Positions 43,019 through 52,026 of a DNA stretch of 64,000 nucleotides are shown in pieces. The stretch covers positions 930,001 through 994,000 of the forward strand of contig OY970371.1 of the NCBI GenBank assembly GCA_963718695.1, written 5' to 3'. Each line of letters opens with the position of its first letter. Position 1 is the stretch's first letter. The position numbers were made by a program, and so were the translations under genes. The notes beneath the pieces were generated by a model that was not told the origin of the DNA, did not search any database, and worked only from the letters and a program-made list of their open reading frames with translations. The stretch comes from Manganitrophus sp963718695. GTDB lineage: Bacteria; Nitrospirota; Nitrospiria; SBBL01; Manganitrophaceae.

Positions 43019-45781
43019 ATGCCGGACGAAAGAGAAGTCTATCAAGAAGAGACATTGGTCAATCACGATCTGGTGAAGCGATGGGCCTATGCGACGCTGG
43101 TGTGGCTGACCCTTTATCCGATCGTCGGTGTGCTCCTCTCGATCAAATTCCACCATCCGGACTTCCTCAACAATCTCTCCTGGTTCTCTTTCGGACGTCT
43201 TCGTCCGGTCCATGTCAACGGCGTCATCTTCGGCGCCTTCTCAACCGGTTTCATTACGCTGGTCTACTACTTCGTCCCCCGAATCTGCGGCGTCCGTCTC
43301 TATCAAGAAAACTGGGGTTACTTGACCTTCTGGTTTTGGAATGCGGCGATCGTCCTGGGAAGCGTCTCCCTGATGGCCGGATTCAACAAGGGGATTGAAG
43401 CGGGGGAGTATCCGGTCTGGGTCGGTATTCCGATCATGATCGTCTTGGTGATCACGACCATCCAGGTCTACGGAACGGTTTTTCGCCGGCGGGAACGGCG
43501 GGTCTATGTCGCCCTCTGGTACACCATGGCTGCGTTGATCTGGACGGCGATGAACTATCCCTTGGGAAATTTTATCCTCCCCTTTTGGACCAACGGGGTG
43601 AACAGCGCCGCGCTCCACGGCCTCTACCTCCACTACGTCGTGGGGCTCTGGATCACCCCGGCCGGTTTGGCGCTGATCTATTTCTTCCTGCCGAGCAGCG
43701 TCAGAAATCCACTCTACTCACATAAGCTTTCGCTGATCGGTTTTTGGAGCATCGCCTTTCTCTACCCGTTTTTGGGAATCCATCACTATCTCTACAGTCC
43801 GATTGCGGAGTGGACGCAGACGGTGGCGATCGCCTATGGGGTTCTTCTCATCATCCCGGTCTGGACGGTGACGACGAACTTCTTCGGAACGATGTTTGGG
43901 AAGTGGCATACCCTGGCGGGGAAGCGGTCGTATGACTATGCGACAAAGTTTCTCATTCTCGGAGCGGTGAATTACTTCGTCGGCTGTTTTCAAGGTTCGG
44001 TCGAAGCGTTTCGGAGGATGCAGCAGTTAACCCACTTCAGCGATTTTACCATCTCCCACTCTCACATGACCGTTTTCGGGACTTTCATCATTTGGGTCAC
44101 CGGGGGCCTTTATTATATCTGGCCGCGCGTCACGGGACGCGAGCTCTGGAGCTGGCGGCTGGCGAGCTGGCATTTTTGGCTCGTTCTCTTCGGGGGAGGG
44201 CTGATGGGGGTGATCTTGTCGGCGATGGGATTCATCCAAGGGGCGATGCTGGAGTATGGGGTCAACTTTACCGACAGCATCGTTGAGATGAAGCCATGGT
44301 GGATGGCCCGAACGCTCGCCGGCATGGCGATGGATATCGGAATGGCGCTTTTTTTCTATAACCTTTGGAGGAGTTCCCGTGAGGGCGAACCGGCTGAAAG
44401 GGTCCCCGTGATTCCTCGCCCGACCGCGGAGGCGCGCGCTCCCATGCATGCATCCGGGCCGCTGGAGCGGCCCGCTGCAATTATCCTTATCGCCGGGGTG
44501 GTCTTCTTTCTTCTGGCGATTGTTGTCCAATGGCTGATGCCGATTGCACTGGAGTCGAATTACGAGTTGCCGGTCCGAACGGTACAGGGGGTCCAAATTC
44601 TCCCGACCGATTATAACGAGCAGGAAAAGCTCGGAAGGAAGGTCTACATTCGAGAAGGGTGTTGGTATTGTCACTCGCAATATATCCGCCCCGTCACCGG
44701 GGAGGACAACCGGTGGGGTCCGGTGTCGCAGGCGGGAGAATATTCCTATGATATCCCCCATCTCTTCGGGACCCGCCGGATCGGGCCCGACCTGACCCGC
44801 GTCGGTCGAAAATATGGAGATGATTGGCATATCGCCCACCATTGGAACCCCCGCGCGGTGGTTCCGGACTCCATCATGCCCTCTTTCCGGTGGCTCTTCA
44901 GCGGTCCGGACGCAAACGGCGTTCCGCAGATGACCGATGAAGGAAAGGCATTGGTCGCATACGTCCAAAAGCTCGGGACACAGATCGGCGATTGGCGGGA
45001 GTCGTTTCACCCCACCAACATAACCACTGGATCGGCGATCAGACCGAATGAGGAAGTGCTTGAAATCGGAAAAGGGGTCTATGCCCGCCGCTGCGTCGGC
45101 TGCCATGGCGAGAAGGGGGATGGAAACGGCCCCTCGGCCCCGTTCCTGAACCCGAAACCGCGCGATTTCACGCGGGGCATTTTTAAATTCCGATCGACCG
45201 GCGGCGGGGAGAATACGCTGCCGCTCGATGCCGATCTCTACCGGACGGTGACGCACGGATTATGGGGGACCGCCATGCCGGCCTGGTATGAGATCTCGGA
45301 GCTCGAACGGGCGGCGGTGATCCAATATATCAAGACCTTCTCCGATCGATGGAAGGACGAGGCGGTGCCGCCGCCGATCCCGATTCCGCCGGAGCCGCCT
45401 GCGGATGCCGCCGCCGTCGAGCGGGGGCGGCAGGTCTTCGCCCAGGCGGGCTGCCTCGGCTGCCATGGCGCCGGGGGAAAAGGAGACGGCCCGCTGGCGC
45501 CGATCCTGCGGGATGTGTGGGGCAACCCGGTTCCTCCGGCAAACCTCACCCTGCCGGCCGGGGCAAAAGGAGGGATCAAGCTGGGACATGACACGCGGCA
45601 TCTTTTTATCGTGGTGATGACCGGCGTCGGCGGCACCCCGATGGAGGCCTTCGCGAAGCGGCTCTCCGTAGACCAGGTCTGGGACGTCGTCCACTTTGTC
45701 CAGTCGCTGCGTCAAAAGGCGAGGGAAGAGGAAATGGAAAAGGTCCGGGTGGCGCCGCCGGTGCAGGCAGCGCAACGTTGA
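43019..45781 (+). CDS. Fused cbb3-type cytochrome oxidase: CcoN + CcoO + diheme cytochrome c
   Basis: A 920-residue protein joining three subunits. Residues about 1-460 are CcoN, with His65 in HVNG, the Cu-B His pair H255-H256 and the HSH motif at 347-349. Residues about 490-660 are CcoO with one heme c site, C548-W-Y-C551-H552. From about 675 onward a CcoP-like part has two heme c sites, CVGCH at 692-696 and CLGCH at 812-816. The enzyme reduces O2 to water in the membrane. Separate subunits are usual; CcoN-CcoO fusions are known, but this three-part one is unusual to me. The start ATG is directly preceded by AGGAG. Confidence 0.88.
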   Translation: MPDEREVYQEETLVNHDLVKRWAYATLVWLTLYPIVGVLLSIKFHHPDFLNNLSWFSFGRLRPVHVNGVIFGAFSTGFITLVYYFVPRICGVRLYQENWGYLTFWFWNAAIVLGSVSLMAGFNKGIEAGEYPVWVGIPIMIVLVITTIQVYGTVFRRRERRVYVALWYTMAALIWTAMNYPLGNFILPFWTNGVNSAALHGLYLHYVVGLWITPAGLALIYFFLPSSVRNPLYSHKLSLIGFWSIAFLYPFLGIHHYLYSPIAEWTQTVAIAYGVLLIIPVWTVTTNFFGTMFGKWHTLAGKRSYDYATKFLILGAVNYFVGCFQGSVEAFRRMQQLTHFSDFTISHSHMTVFGTFIIWVTGGLYYIWPRVTGRELWSWRLASWHFWLVLFGGGLMGVILSAMGFIQGAMLEYGVNFTDSIVEMKPWWMARTLAGMAMDIGMALFFYNLWRSSREGEPAERVPVIPRPTAEARAPMHASGPLERPAAIILIAGVVFFLLAIVVQWLMPIALESNYELPVRTVQGVQILPTDYNEQEKLGRKVYIREGCWYCHSQYIRPVTGEDNRWGPVSQAGEYSYDIPHLFGTRRIGPDLTRVGRKYGDDWHIAHHWNPRAVVPDSIMPSFRWLFSGPDANGVPQMTDEGKALVAYVQKLGTQIGDWRESFHPTNITTGSAIRPNEEVLEIGKGVYARRCVGCHGEKGDGNGPSAPFLNPKPRDFTRGIFKFRSTGGGENTLPLDADLYRTVTHGLWGTAMPAWYEISELERAAVIQYIKTFSDRWKDEAVPPPIPIPPEPPADAAAVERGRQVFAQAGCLGCHGAGGKGDGPLAPILRDVWGNPVPPANLTLPAGAKGGIKLGHDTRHLFIVVMTGVGGTPMEAFAKRLSVDQVWDVVHFVQSLRQKAREEEMEKVRVAPPVQAAQR

Positions 45782-45803
45782 ACCACGCTCTTGAGGGTTG
45801 ATG

Positions 45804-45959
45804 ATGGAGATCACCTGGATCAATTATTTGGTGGGGATGTTGGTATCGCTGGCCGCCTGGTTTGTCTTTCTTTGGGCCATCCGCGACGGGCAGTTTCGGG
45901 ATACGGAAGAAACCGCCCGGCGAATGCTCGAAAATGAAGTACGCGAAGAGGGGAACTGA
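45804..45959 (+). CDS. ccoS: CcoS-like oxidase assembly protein
   Basis: A 51-residue single-helix membrane protein: SLAAWFVFLWAIRDGQF followed by an acidic tail. This matches CcoS, the small copper/heme insertion factor of cbb3 oxidase. Of two ATG codons (45801, 45804) the second is better spaced from GAGGG. The stop overlaps the next start (TGATG). Confidence 0.8.
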   Translation: MEITWINYLVGMLVSLAAWFVFLWAIRDGQFRDTEETARRMLENEVREEGN

Positions 45960-46180
45960 TGGGATTTAGAAAAGGATCTGCCCGAAAGAAAAGGGAAGAG
46001 CGGCACCAGATCATGGAGAAGGTCGGCCTGGAGAAAGATTCGCATCTCCACGAGGATTACGAATATGCCTCTGGAATCGTGGAGCGGGCCGGCTTTGTTC
46101 CTCTTTGGCTGAAGGTGGTTTATGTTTCTCTCATCGTCTGGGCGATTTATTACATCATCCGTTATTGGTCGGGTGAGTAG
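45959..46180 (+). CDS. CcoP N-terminal anchor-like protein (no heme)
   Basis: A 73-residue protein with a basic start, a conserved HEDYEYASGI motif and one membrane helix (LWLKVVYVSLIVWAIYYII). This matches the N-terminal anchor of CcoP, which normally precedes two heme c domains. It contains no CxxCH. The hemes of CcoP appear instead at the end of the fused CcoN-CcoO gene, so subunit P seems to be split into an anchor and a relocated diheme part. Confidence 0.75.
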   Translation: MGFRKGSARKKREERHQIMEKVGLEKDSHLHEDYEYASGIVERAGFVPLWLKVVYVSLIVWAIYYIIRYWSGE

Positions 46181-46201
46181 CGGATCGAAGGGGAGAGTCG
46201 A

Positions 46202-46414
46202 GTGCGCGTGATCATCTATATGAATCTCATCGTCGGGGTCTGGCTGATTGTCTCGCCGTTTCTTTTCGGCTACAGCTATAATACGGCCGAGTTTTGGAAC
46301 AGCGAGGTCATTGGAATCATGCTGATCATCATTACGACGACCATCGGTTTTTCGGTGCCGCGGCAGAATCGGAAAGCGCCTCTCTCCGAGGTGGAGAGAC
46401 GCAAGAGCGCTTAG
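46202..46414 (+). CDS. SPW-repeat-like small membrane protein
   Basis: A 70-residue protein with two hydrophobic stretches and the SPW motif LIVGVWLIVSPFLFGY, followed by FWNSEVIGIMLIII. SPW proteins are small membrane proteins of unknown role. GTG 46202 is used, after GGGGAG. It is the last gene of the oxidase operon. Confidence 0.7.
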   Translation: MRVIIYMNLIVGVWLIVSPFLFGYSYNTAEFWNSEVIGIMLIIITTTIGFSVPRQNRKAPLSEVERRKSA

Positions 46415-46433
46415 GGTGGGTATTCTTTTAGCT

Positions 46434-47324
46434 TCAGGCCGATTTTAAGATTTTTCGAACGCCGTAGGCCTTTTCATTAAAAATCCGCATCGCTTCATCG
46501 AGCGTGAGTCCCTTTATTTCGATCCGGGAAAGATCGCCCTCTCCCAAGCCAAGACGCGCCGCCTGGCGAAGATACTCCACCCCCATCGTGGTGAATCCAA
46601 GAAGCGCGGCGCAAACGACATCTACGGCGACCGGGTCGAGTCCGGCAATCACCAGGCCGGTCTCGACGGCAATCCCGCCGGTCGGGCCGGTGGCGATCAT
46701 CGCCGGGTGTCCTGTCACGATGCCGAGATGCGGCCGGAAGCGTTTGAGCATTCCGACCATGAAGCCGTTTTTGTCTTCGACCATCCCGCTCCGTCCGTAC
46801 TTGTTCTGCATCCGGGAGTAGCCGTAATAGTCGGCGGCGGGCCAGCTCATCGCGATGTTCTTGATGGCGCCGACAATCACCGATTGTGCATGAACTTTGA
46901 GCTGGCTTAAGGAGATGATTGTCTCATAACGGAGCACCCCCTCATGGACGACGACCTCTTTCATCGGGCCGCCATCGAGCGGCACGGTGGCAAAGGGCGG
47001 TTTGTTGTGATCGACGAAGGTGACCTGTTCCCGTTCGACAACCTTTTTCATCCCGCTGACTTGAAAAACCTCTTCGGTCTGCATCGCGCCGGCGCCGCCC
47101 GACACGATCAGCTCCCGCGGCTGAAATCGTCTTACGAATCGGATCGCCGATTCGAGCGTGTCGGGCTGCGTGACGGCGGAGGTGTCCTCCGCCGTCGCCG
47201 TCGTATCGTTTGGATGGATGGCGACGATTTTATCGCGTAAAAGCGCCTCGACCGGAAGAAGTCCAAGCGCTTCTTCGATCGCCTGCCGAATCTCCGAATG
47301 CTGTGTTAATGCCACCGTCGCCAT
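46434..47324 (-). CDS. DUF362 family protein
   Basis: A 296-residue protein with DUF362 landmarks: VAIHPNDT, ELIVSGGAGAMQTEEVF, LRYETIISLSQLKVH, and IATGPTGGIAVETGLVIAGLDPVAVD. DUF362 domains are often attached to ferredoxins or occur in redox enzymes; this one has no cysteine cluster. GGAG is correctly spaced before the ATG. Biochemical role unknown. It is followed by the convergent oxidase operon and preceded by the baeRF-like gene. Confidence 0.85.
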   Translation of the reverse strand: MATVALTQHSEIRQAIEEALGLLPVEALLRDKIVAIHPNDTTATAEDTSAVTQPDTLESAIRFVRRFQPRELIVSGGAGAMQTEEVFQVSGMKKVVEREQVTFVDHNKPPFATVPLDGGPMKEVVVHEGVLRYETIISLSQLKVHAQSVIVGAIKNIAMSWPAADYYGYSRMQNKYGRSGMVEDKNGFMVGMLKRFRPHLGIVTGHPAMIATGPTGGIAVETGLVIAGLDPVAVDVVCAALLGFTTMGVEYLRQAARLGLGEGDLSRIEIKGLTLDEAMRIFNEKAYGVRKILKSA

Positions 47325-47339
47325 GGACTCTCCTGTCGG

Positions 47340-48620
47340 TCAGGCCGCCCCTTTGGCGACGTTCGTATTCTTTGCCGGTTGATACCGGAGCAGCGCGCCG
47401 ATTCCTTCCGACTGTTCAAGCGTCGGATGGTTGGAAAGATGGACCACTTGGGCGCTCTGTGAAATGGCTTTCTCGATCGTCTCCTCCAGCAGGTCCGGCA
47501 CCGGATCGGCCGGCGATCCGCATTCGGGGCAAGTCGGCTCGCCTGCGTTCAAGTTTCCGCAGGACCGGCAGCGGGCGCCGGGGCGTTCGGTATCGCCCTG
47601 CACCACCAATGTCTGGACCACCCCCTGAGACAGCGCATGAAGGGTCGGACGGAGGCCGAGGACCCCCAATCCAAGGGGCCGGTTCGCTTCGACGATCCGT
47701 TTCACCAGTTCATCCTTCTGATTCGATTCCACCTCCAGAATTCTCTCCAGGCTCTCCTCATATACGGAAGGAAGGGACGCCTTCGGGTCGGCCTTGATCC
47801 TTGCGATGATCCGCTCCTTCAAGTCATGATGCAGGGTTTCTTCAAAGGCGGTCCGATTTCCCTCTTGGCCGCCGATGATGAGCCAATCGAAATGGTGATC
47901 TTTAAAGAAGGTGAAGGTCGTATCGGCAATGCGTTTGAAATGGTGCCGGACGTGCGTTTCTACGTGACGCTCGATCTTCCTCTCGGCAAGTCCATAAACG
48001 CCGCTTTCTGAGTTTCCTCCTCCGACCGGACTTTCTGAGCGTCTTCCTCGCCGCTCGATCCGTCGCTCCGCAAGGCCGTACTCGGGCATCGATTTGTATT
48101 CCTTGCTGGAAGGATCGTGGACTTTTCCGGGGACCTCATCGTAGATTTCAGAATGCTCGAGGATCTCTCCCAGGTAGACCTCAAAGATCCGTGCCCGTTC
48201 CTGGCTGACAAGCGCAACGGCATATTTCGGATATTGATCGAGCAGAGCGGTGAGGGGGAGCGTATATGGATGGGGCTGAACCACCAGCCTCGATCGAAGC
48301 GGGACCGGGAAGGCGAGCGGAAGCCAGAGCCCTTTTTCGGCGCAAGAGTAAATGAGGACCCCCCGATGGTGATTTCGTTCATGGTCGCGAAGGTACCCCG
48401 CCATCTTTTCAAAATCCGCTTCGATGGACTGCCGGATCTCCGGGGCGAATGTTGTCCGTTCCAAATCGGTCCGCGCTTGCTTCAAGAGGTTTTTAAAGAC
48501 GACCATGTATTCCTGTCGTTTCGGAAAGCGGCGGCCGTCGATGTTCAGGCTGAGGGTGCTGACCGGATAAGTTCCATTTTCATATGCAAGCAATTGTTTT
48601 ACATTTTTCCATGAGATCAT
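47340..48620 (-). CDS. baeRF-like (bacterial archaeo-eukaryotic release factor family) protein
   Basis: A 426-residue protein with the release-factor-like core: VSTLSLNIDGRRFPKRQEYM, VALVSQERARIFEVYLG and GLAERRIERR. Near the end a zinc ribbon (CRSCGNLNAGEPTCPECGS) is followed by a domain with VVHLSNHPTLEQSEGIGALLRY, the eRF1-domain-3 like part. The sequence YGLAERRIERRGRR...YGLAERKIERHVE is duplicated within about 30 residues. The start is ATG 48620 (GAGGTG upstream); a longer reading lacks a site. baeRF proteins are proposed to act at stalled ribosomes. Confidence 0.75.
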   Translation of the reverse strand: MISWKNVKQLLAYENGTYPVSTLSLNIDGRRFPKRQEYMVVFKNLLKQARTDLERTTFAPEIRQSIEADFEKMAGYLRDHERNHHRGVLIYSCAEKGLWLPLAFPVPLRSRLVVQPHPYTLPLTALLDQYPKYAVALVSQERARIFEVYLGEILEHSEIYDEVPGKVHDPSSKEYKSMPEYGLAERRIERRGRRSESPVGGGNSESGVYGLAERKIERHVETHVRHHFKRIADTTFTFFKDHHFDWLIIGGQEGNRTAFEETLHHDLKERIIARIKADPKASLPSVYEESLERILEVESNQKDELVKRIVEANRPLGLGVLGLRPTLHALSQGVVQTLVVQGDTERPGARCRSCGNLNAGEPTCPECGSPADPVPDLLEETIEKAISQSAQVVHLSNHPTLEQSEGIGALLRYQPAKNTNVAKGAA

Positions 48621-48638
48621 GATCACCTCTTTCAAGAA

Positions 48639-48803
48639 TCAAGCTGCTTTTCGCGTTGTCTGGGCAAAAAATCCGGTGATTTGTTGGTCGACGTCTCGAC
48701 CCCGGCAACGCGGGCAGGTCAACTCCCCTTTATCGTGCTCGGCAAGGGACATCTGCATACTGAAGCGCTCCTGGCAGCTTCGACATTGATATTCGTAGGT
48801 CAT
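48639..48803 (-). CDS. FmdB-type zinc-ribbon protein (54 residues)
   Basis: This small gene starts at 48803 with AGGAGG 7 bases ahead. It encodes YEYQCRSCQERF and later LTCPRCRG, giving two CxxC pairs of the FmdB/putative regulatory zinc-ribbon type. The protein ends TTRKAA. It lies 18 bases ahead of the baeRF-like gene on the same strand and is probably co-transcribed with it. Its function is unknown; it may bind RNA or metal. Confidence 0.75.
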   Translation of the reverse strand: MTYEYQCRSCQERFSMQMSLAEHDKGELTCPRCRGRDVDQQITGFFAQTTRKAA

Positions 48804-49038
48804 GGTCTCTCCTCCTAAACGATCATCTAAAACAGAAGCATCTTATTTCATTCTTGCCACTTTTGAGGATGGGTGTCAATGCCTGCAGAGGTGTCCGGGA
48901 TACTCAATCTCAGCCTTGAGCTTAATAGGCATAAATACCGCGCCGCTTCCCGCATGGAAAGGTTCACTCGGTATTGCGCGTCTCGGAAGTCACTTCACCT
49001 TCCGGTTTGAAACGGCCCTTGTTGAACCGTCAATCTTA

Positions 49039-49067
49039 TTGACAGGGGAGGGATGATCGGTTAATAT
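49039..49067 (+). promoter_or_regulatory. Promoter of the TPR lipoprotein gene
   Basis: Perfect TTGACA at 49039-49044 and TAATAT at 49062-49067, 17 bases apart; the ATG is at 49092. Confidence 0.6.
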
Positions 49068-49091
49068 GAGGCGTCTTTTAAGAGGGTTTTT

Positions 49092-49757
49092 ATGCTCTAT
49101 TCAACAAAACTGATCGTTTTTTTCCTGTTCTTATTCTTCCCGCTCATCGGTTGCCAAAAGCAAGAACGGATGGCCGAAACGGTCGGAGCCGGTGCGCCGG
49201 CCCCTGCTCCTCCCCCGGTCACGGCGGTCCCTCCGGGCGGGGAGGCGGCGCCTTCCGCTTCTTCCGACGAGGCTCCCCACGGATCAGGCGCCCCCGTTCC
49301 GTTCATGCAGAAGCTGGCCGAGTATAAGGCGCGTGTTGAGAAAGATCCAAAAGATATCGAAGCGCTCGTCTTCATGGGAAACGCGAACTATGACATCCAG
49401 CGCTTTGAAAAAGCGAAAGAATTTTATTTGAAAGCACTCGATGTGGATCCCAACAATACCCATGTCCGGACCGATCTCGCCTCTTCTTACCGGAGCCTCG
49501 GCGAGACCGATCAGGCGTTGGAAGAGTTGAACAAGGTCTTAAAGACCGATCCAAAACATGAAGTTGCACTTTATAATTCCGGAATTATTTTACTGAATGA
49601 TAAGAATGATGCCGAGAAGGCGACGGCGGCATGGGAAAAGCTGGTTCAGCTCAAGCCGAATGATCCTCTCTCGGAAGAGCTGAAGAAGAAGATCAGCGAG
49701 TTAAAACTAACGGACACCCAGTCAAAACCCGCCGCTTCTCAGTCGAAATCGAAATAA
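49092..49757 (+). CDS. TPR-repeat lipoprotein
   Basis: A 221-residue protein with signal and lipobox PLIGC, an alanine/proline-rich linker (about 25-65), then three to four TPR-like repeats (ALVFMGNANYDIQRFEKAKE, VRTDLASSYRSLGETDQALE, ALYNSGIILLNDKNDAEKA). TPR lipoproteins scaffold proteins at the outer membrane. A sigma-70 promoter precedes it. The fructose-6-phosphate aldolase-like gene follows 10 bases after the stop. Confidence 0.85.
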   Translation: MLYSTKLIVFFLFLFFPLIGCQKQERMAETVGAGAPAPAPPPVTAVPPGGEAAPSASSDEAPHGSGAPVPFMQKLAEYKARVEKDPKDIEALVFMGNANYDIQRFEKAKEFYLKALDVDPNNTHVRTDLASSYRSLGETDQALEELNKVLKTDPKHEVALYNSGIILLNDKNDAEKATAAWEKLVQLKPNDPLSEELKKKISELKLTDTQSKPAASQSKSK

Positions 49758-49767
49758 GGAGCATTGC

Positions 49768-50412
49768 ATGAAATTCTTTTTAGATTCCGCCAACATTTCC
49801 GAGATTAAAGAGTCTGTTGCGCTGGGATTGATTGACGGCATCACCACAAATCCTTCCCTGGTTGCAAAAGAGAAGAAGGATTTCAGGAAGCTGATCGAAG
49901 AGATCTGCCAAATCGTCGACGGACCGATCTCCGCGGAGGTGGTTGCGACCGACGAAGAGGGGATGATCGAAGAGGGACGCTCCCTCGCCGGCATTCACAA
50001 AAATGTCGTGGTGAAAGTGCCGATGACGGCGAACGGTTTAAAGGCGACCCGTCGCTTTTCAAAAGAAGGGATCCCCGTCAATGTGACCCTCATTTTCTCT
50101 CCGGCCCAGGCGCTTTTGGCTGCAAAGGCCGGCGCCACGTACGTCAGCCCCTTCATCGGCCGGCTCGACGATGTCGGCCAGGTCGGCATGGATCTGATCG
50201 ATCAGATCGTCACGATTTTTTCGAATTACGATTTTAAAACGGAAGTTTTGGTCGCCAGCATTCGAAATCCGATCCATGTGATCGAGGCGGCCCAGATCGG
50301 AGCCCACGTCGCCACCATGCCTTTCGCCGTCATACAGCAGCTTCTCAAACACCCGCTTACCGACATCGGCCTGGCCAAGTTCCTTGCCGATTGGGAAAAA
50401 ACGAAGGGGTAG
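49768..50412 (+). CDS. fsa: Transaldolase-like / fructose-6-phosphate aldolase
   Basis: A 214-residue protein of the small transaldolase (TalC/Fsa) family. The opening MKFFLDSANISEIKESV and ITTNPSLVAKE are typical. The Schiff-base lysine is expected in VVVKVPMT, followed by NVTLIFSPAQALLAAKAGATYVSPFIGR. It catalyses transfer or cleavage of dihydroxyacetone units from fructose 6-phosphate. Transaldolase and fructose-6-phosphate aldolase activity cannot be separated by eye. AAGGAG precedes the ATG. A palindromic repeat element follows after the stop. Confidence 0.88.
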   Translation: MKFFLDSANISEIKESVALGLIDGITTNPSLVAKEKKDFRKLIEEICQIVDGPISAEVVATDEEGMIEEGRSLAGIHKNVVVKVPMTANGLKATRRFSKEGIPVNVTLIFSPAQALLAAKAGATYVSPFIGRLDDVGQVGMDLIDQIVTIFSNYDFKTEVLVASIRNPIHVIEAAQIGAHVATMPFAVIQQLLKHPLTDIGLAKFLADWEKTKG

Positions 50413-50424
50413 GAATAATATATT

Positions 50425-50503
50425 TGTAGGGGCGGCCCCTCGTGGCGGCCCTTTCCTTTATTGACTTTGAGAAACAGGGCAGGCACAGGGGCCTGCCCCT
50501 GCC
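50425..50503. repeat. Two-hairpin GTAGGGGC-type palindromic repeat
   Basis: The left part begins GTAGGGGCGGCC; its returning arm is imperfect. The right hairpin pairs CAGGGCAGGC with GCCTGCCCCTG. The layout is like the element at 10018-10080. Confidence 0.7.
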
Positions 50504-50535
50504 GTCCGCAACCTTTCCTTTTTCCGTCCTGATTC

Positions 50536-51873
50536 ATGAGCCCTCCTCCTTCGGGAAAGAAATACCTCAAGCAGATCCTCCTTCCTCTCCTCGATGCGCT
50601 CGATCCGGGAGCGCTTCTTCAAAAGAAAATTCGTGTTCGAAAAGGAACCATCGAATGGGACAGCCGTTCCTATCGTCTCAACCCCGATTGTTCCATCTAT
50701 GTCATCGGGGCCGGGAAGGGATCGGCCCGCATGGCCGAAGCATTGGAACGGCTTCTGGGAGAGGCAATCACCGATGGGGTCGTCATCACGAAATACGGAT
50801 ACGGTCTTCCCTGCCGGAGGATTCGCATCATCGAAGCCGGCCATCCGATTCCCGATAGCGTAGGGGAGGGGGGGGCCAGGGAGATCCTCGCGCTGCTGAG
50901 TCGCGCAAAACGGGGCGATCTCGTCATCGGCCTCTGGTCGGGTGGGGGATCGGCCCTGCTCCCGTTACCGATTTCCGGTATTTCCCTCCCAGCCAAACGG
51001 CAGGTCACCGATCTTCTTCTCCGCTCCGGTGCGGTGATTGGGGAGATCAATGCCGTCCGGAAGCATCTCTCGCAAATCAAAGGAGGTCAACTTGCCCGAG
51101 CGGTCGGCAACGCCCGGATGGTCAATTTCATCCTCTCCGATGTGGTCGGAGACCGGCTCGATGTCATCGCTTCCGGTCCGACCGTGTCCGATCCGACGAC
51201 TTTCAACGATGCGATCGAGATTTTGAAACGATATCGCCTTTGGGATGAGATCGATTCCTCCGTCCGGCTCGCCTTAGAGGAAGGAGCGCGGGGGAAGCGG
51301 CTTGAAACGCCGAAGCGGCTCGGCCGTCACATTGAAAATATTCTGATCGGAAACGGCAAAGCGGCTGTGAACGAAGCGGCCCGGCAATTGAGGCGGATGG
51401 GATTTCATCCTCACATTCTCACAAGTGTCCTTGAAGGGGAGTCACGCGAAGTCGCCAAGGTCCTTGTTGCGCTGGCCAAGGAGATCCAATCTCGTCGAAA
51501 GGGAAAACCGGTTTGCTTCATTGCCGGGGGCGAAACGACGGTGACTGTCCGAGGCAATGGGAAGGGAGGCCGGTGTCAGGAGTTTGCGCTTTCCGCCGCT
51601 CTTTCGCTGGCCGGAACGCGAGGGATTACGGCGGCGGCGTTCTCAACGGACGGGACCGACGGGCCTACCGATGCGGCGGGGGCGGTCGCCACCGGGGAGA
51701 CGGTGCAGCGGGCGACACGGAAGGGAATGGATCCTCGGATGGCGCTGGTTGAGAACAATGCATATCCCTTCTTTGATGCGCTCGGGGATCTGATCCGAAC
51801 CGGTCCGACGCGGACCCACCTGAACGATCTTTATCTTTTGTTCATCCCGAGCGCTTCCGCTGAGGAGAATTAG
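50536..51873 (+). CDS. Glycerate 2-kinase (GckA/MOFRL type)
   Basis: A 445-residue enzyme with the MOFRL-family pattern: IYVIGAGKGSARMAEALE, the catalytic lysine region NAVRKHLSQIKGGQLAR, LSDVVGDRLDVIASGPTVSDPTTF, CFIAGGETTVTVRGNGKGGRCQEFALSAA, and FSTDGTDGPTDAAGA. It phosphorylates D-glycerate to 2-phosphoglycerate, feeding glycolysis. No clear ribosome site precedes the ATG. It follows a palindromic repeat and the aldolase gene; together with pyk and aldehyde dehydrogenase elsewhere in the window it is central-carbon related. Confidence 0.92.
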   Translation: MSPPPSGKKYLKQILLPLLDALDPGALLQKKIRVRKGTIEWDSRSYRLNPDCSIYVIGAGKGSARMAEALERLLGEAITDGVVITKYGYGLPCRRIRIIEAGHPIPDSVGEGGAREILALLSRAKRGDLVIGLWSGGGSALLPLPISGISLPAKRQVTDLLLRSGAVIGEINAVRKHLSQIKGGQLARAVGNARMVNFILSDVVGDRLDVIASGPTVSDPTTFNDAIEILKRYRLWDEIDSSVRLALEEGARGKRLETPKRLGRHIENILIGNGKAAVNEAARQLRRMGFHPHILTSVLEGESREVAKVLVALAKEIQSRRKGKPVCFIAGGETTVTVRGNGKGGRCQEFALSAALSLAGTRGITAAAFSTDGTDGPTDAAGAVATGETVQRATRKGMDPRMALVENNAYPFFDALGDLIRTGPTRTHLNDLYLLFIPSASAEEN

Positions 51874-52026
51874 ATTGATTCAACTTTTCCAATGAAGGAT
51901 AGGGTGGGTATGTAGCACACCGACCGGGTATGCCCAAGCTCAACCTTCGTGTCATAAGTTGATTGTTTTGAGGGGATTGTATTAGGATAGTTGAATGTCG
52001 AAAATCTCATACAAAGGGAGAACTCG

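Noticed and set aside
44027..45256. A 409-residue frame antisense to the oxidase
   Set aside because: Conflicts with a clear heme-copper oxidase gene; no motif.
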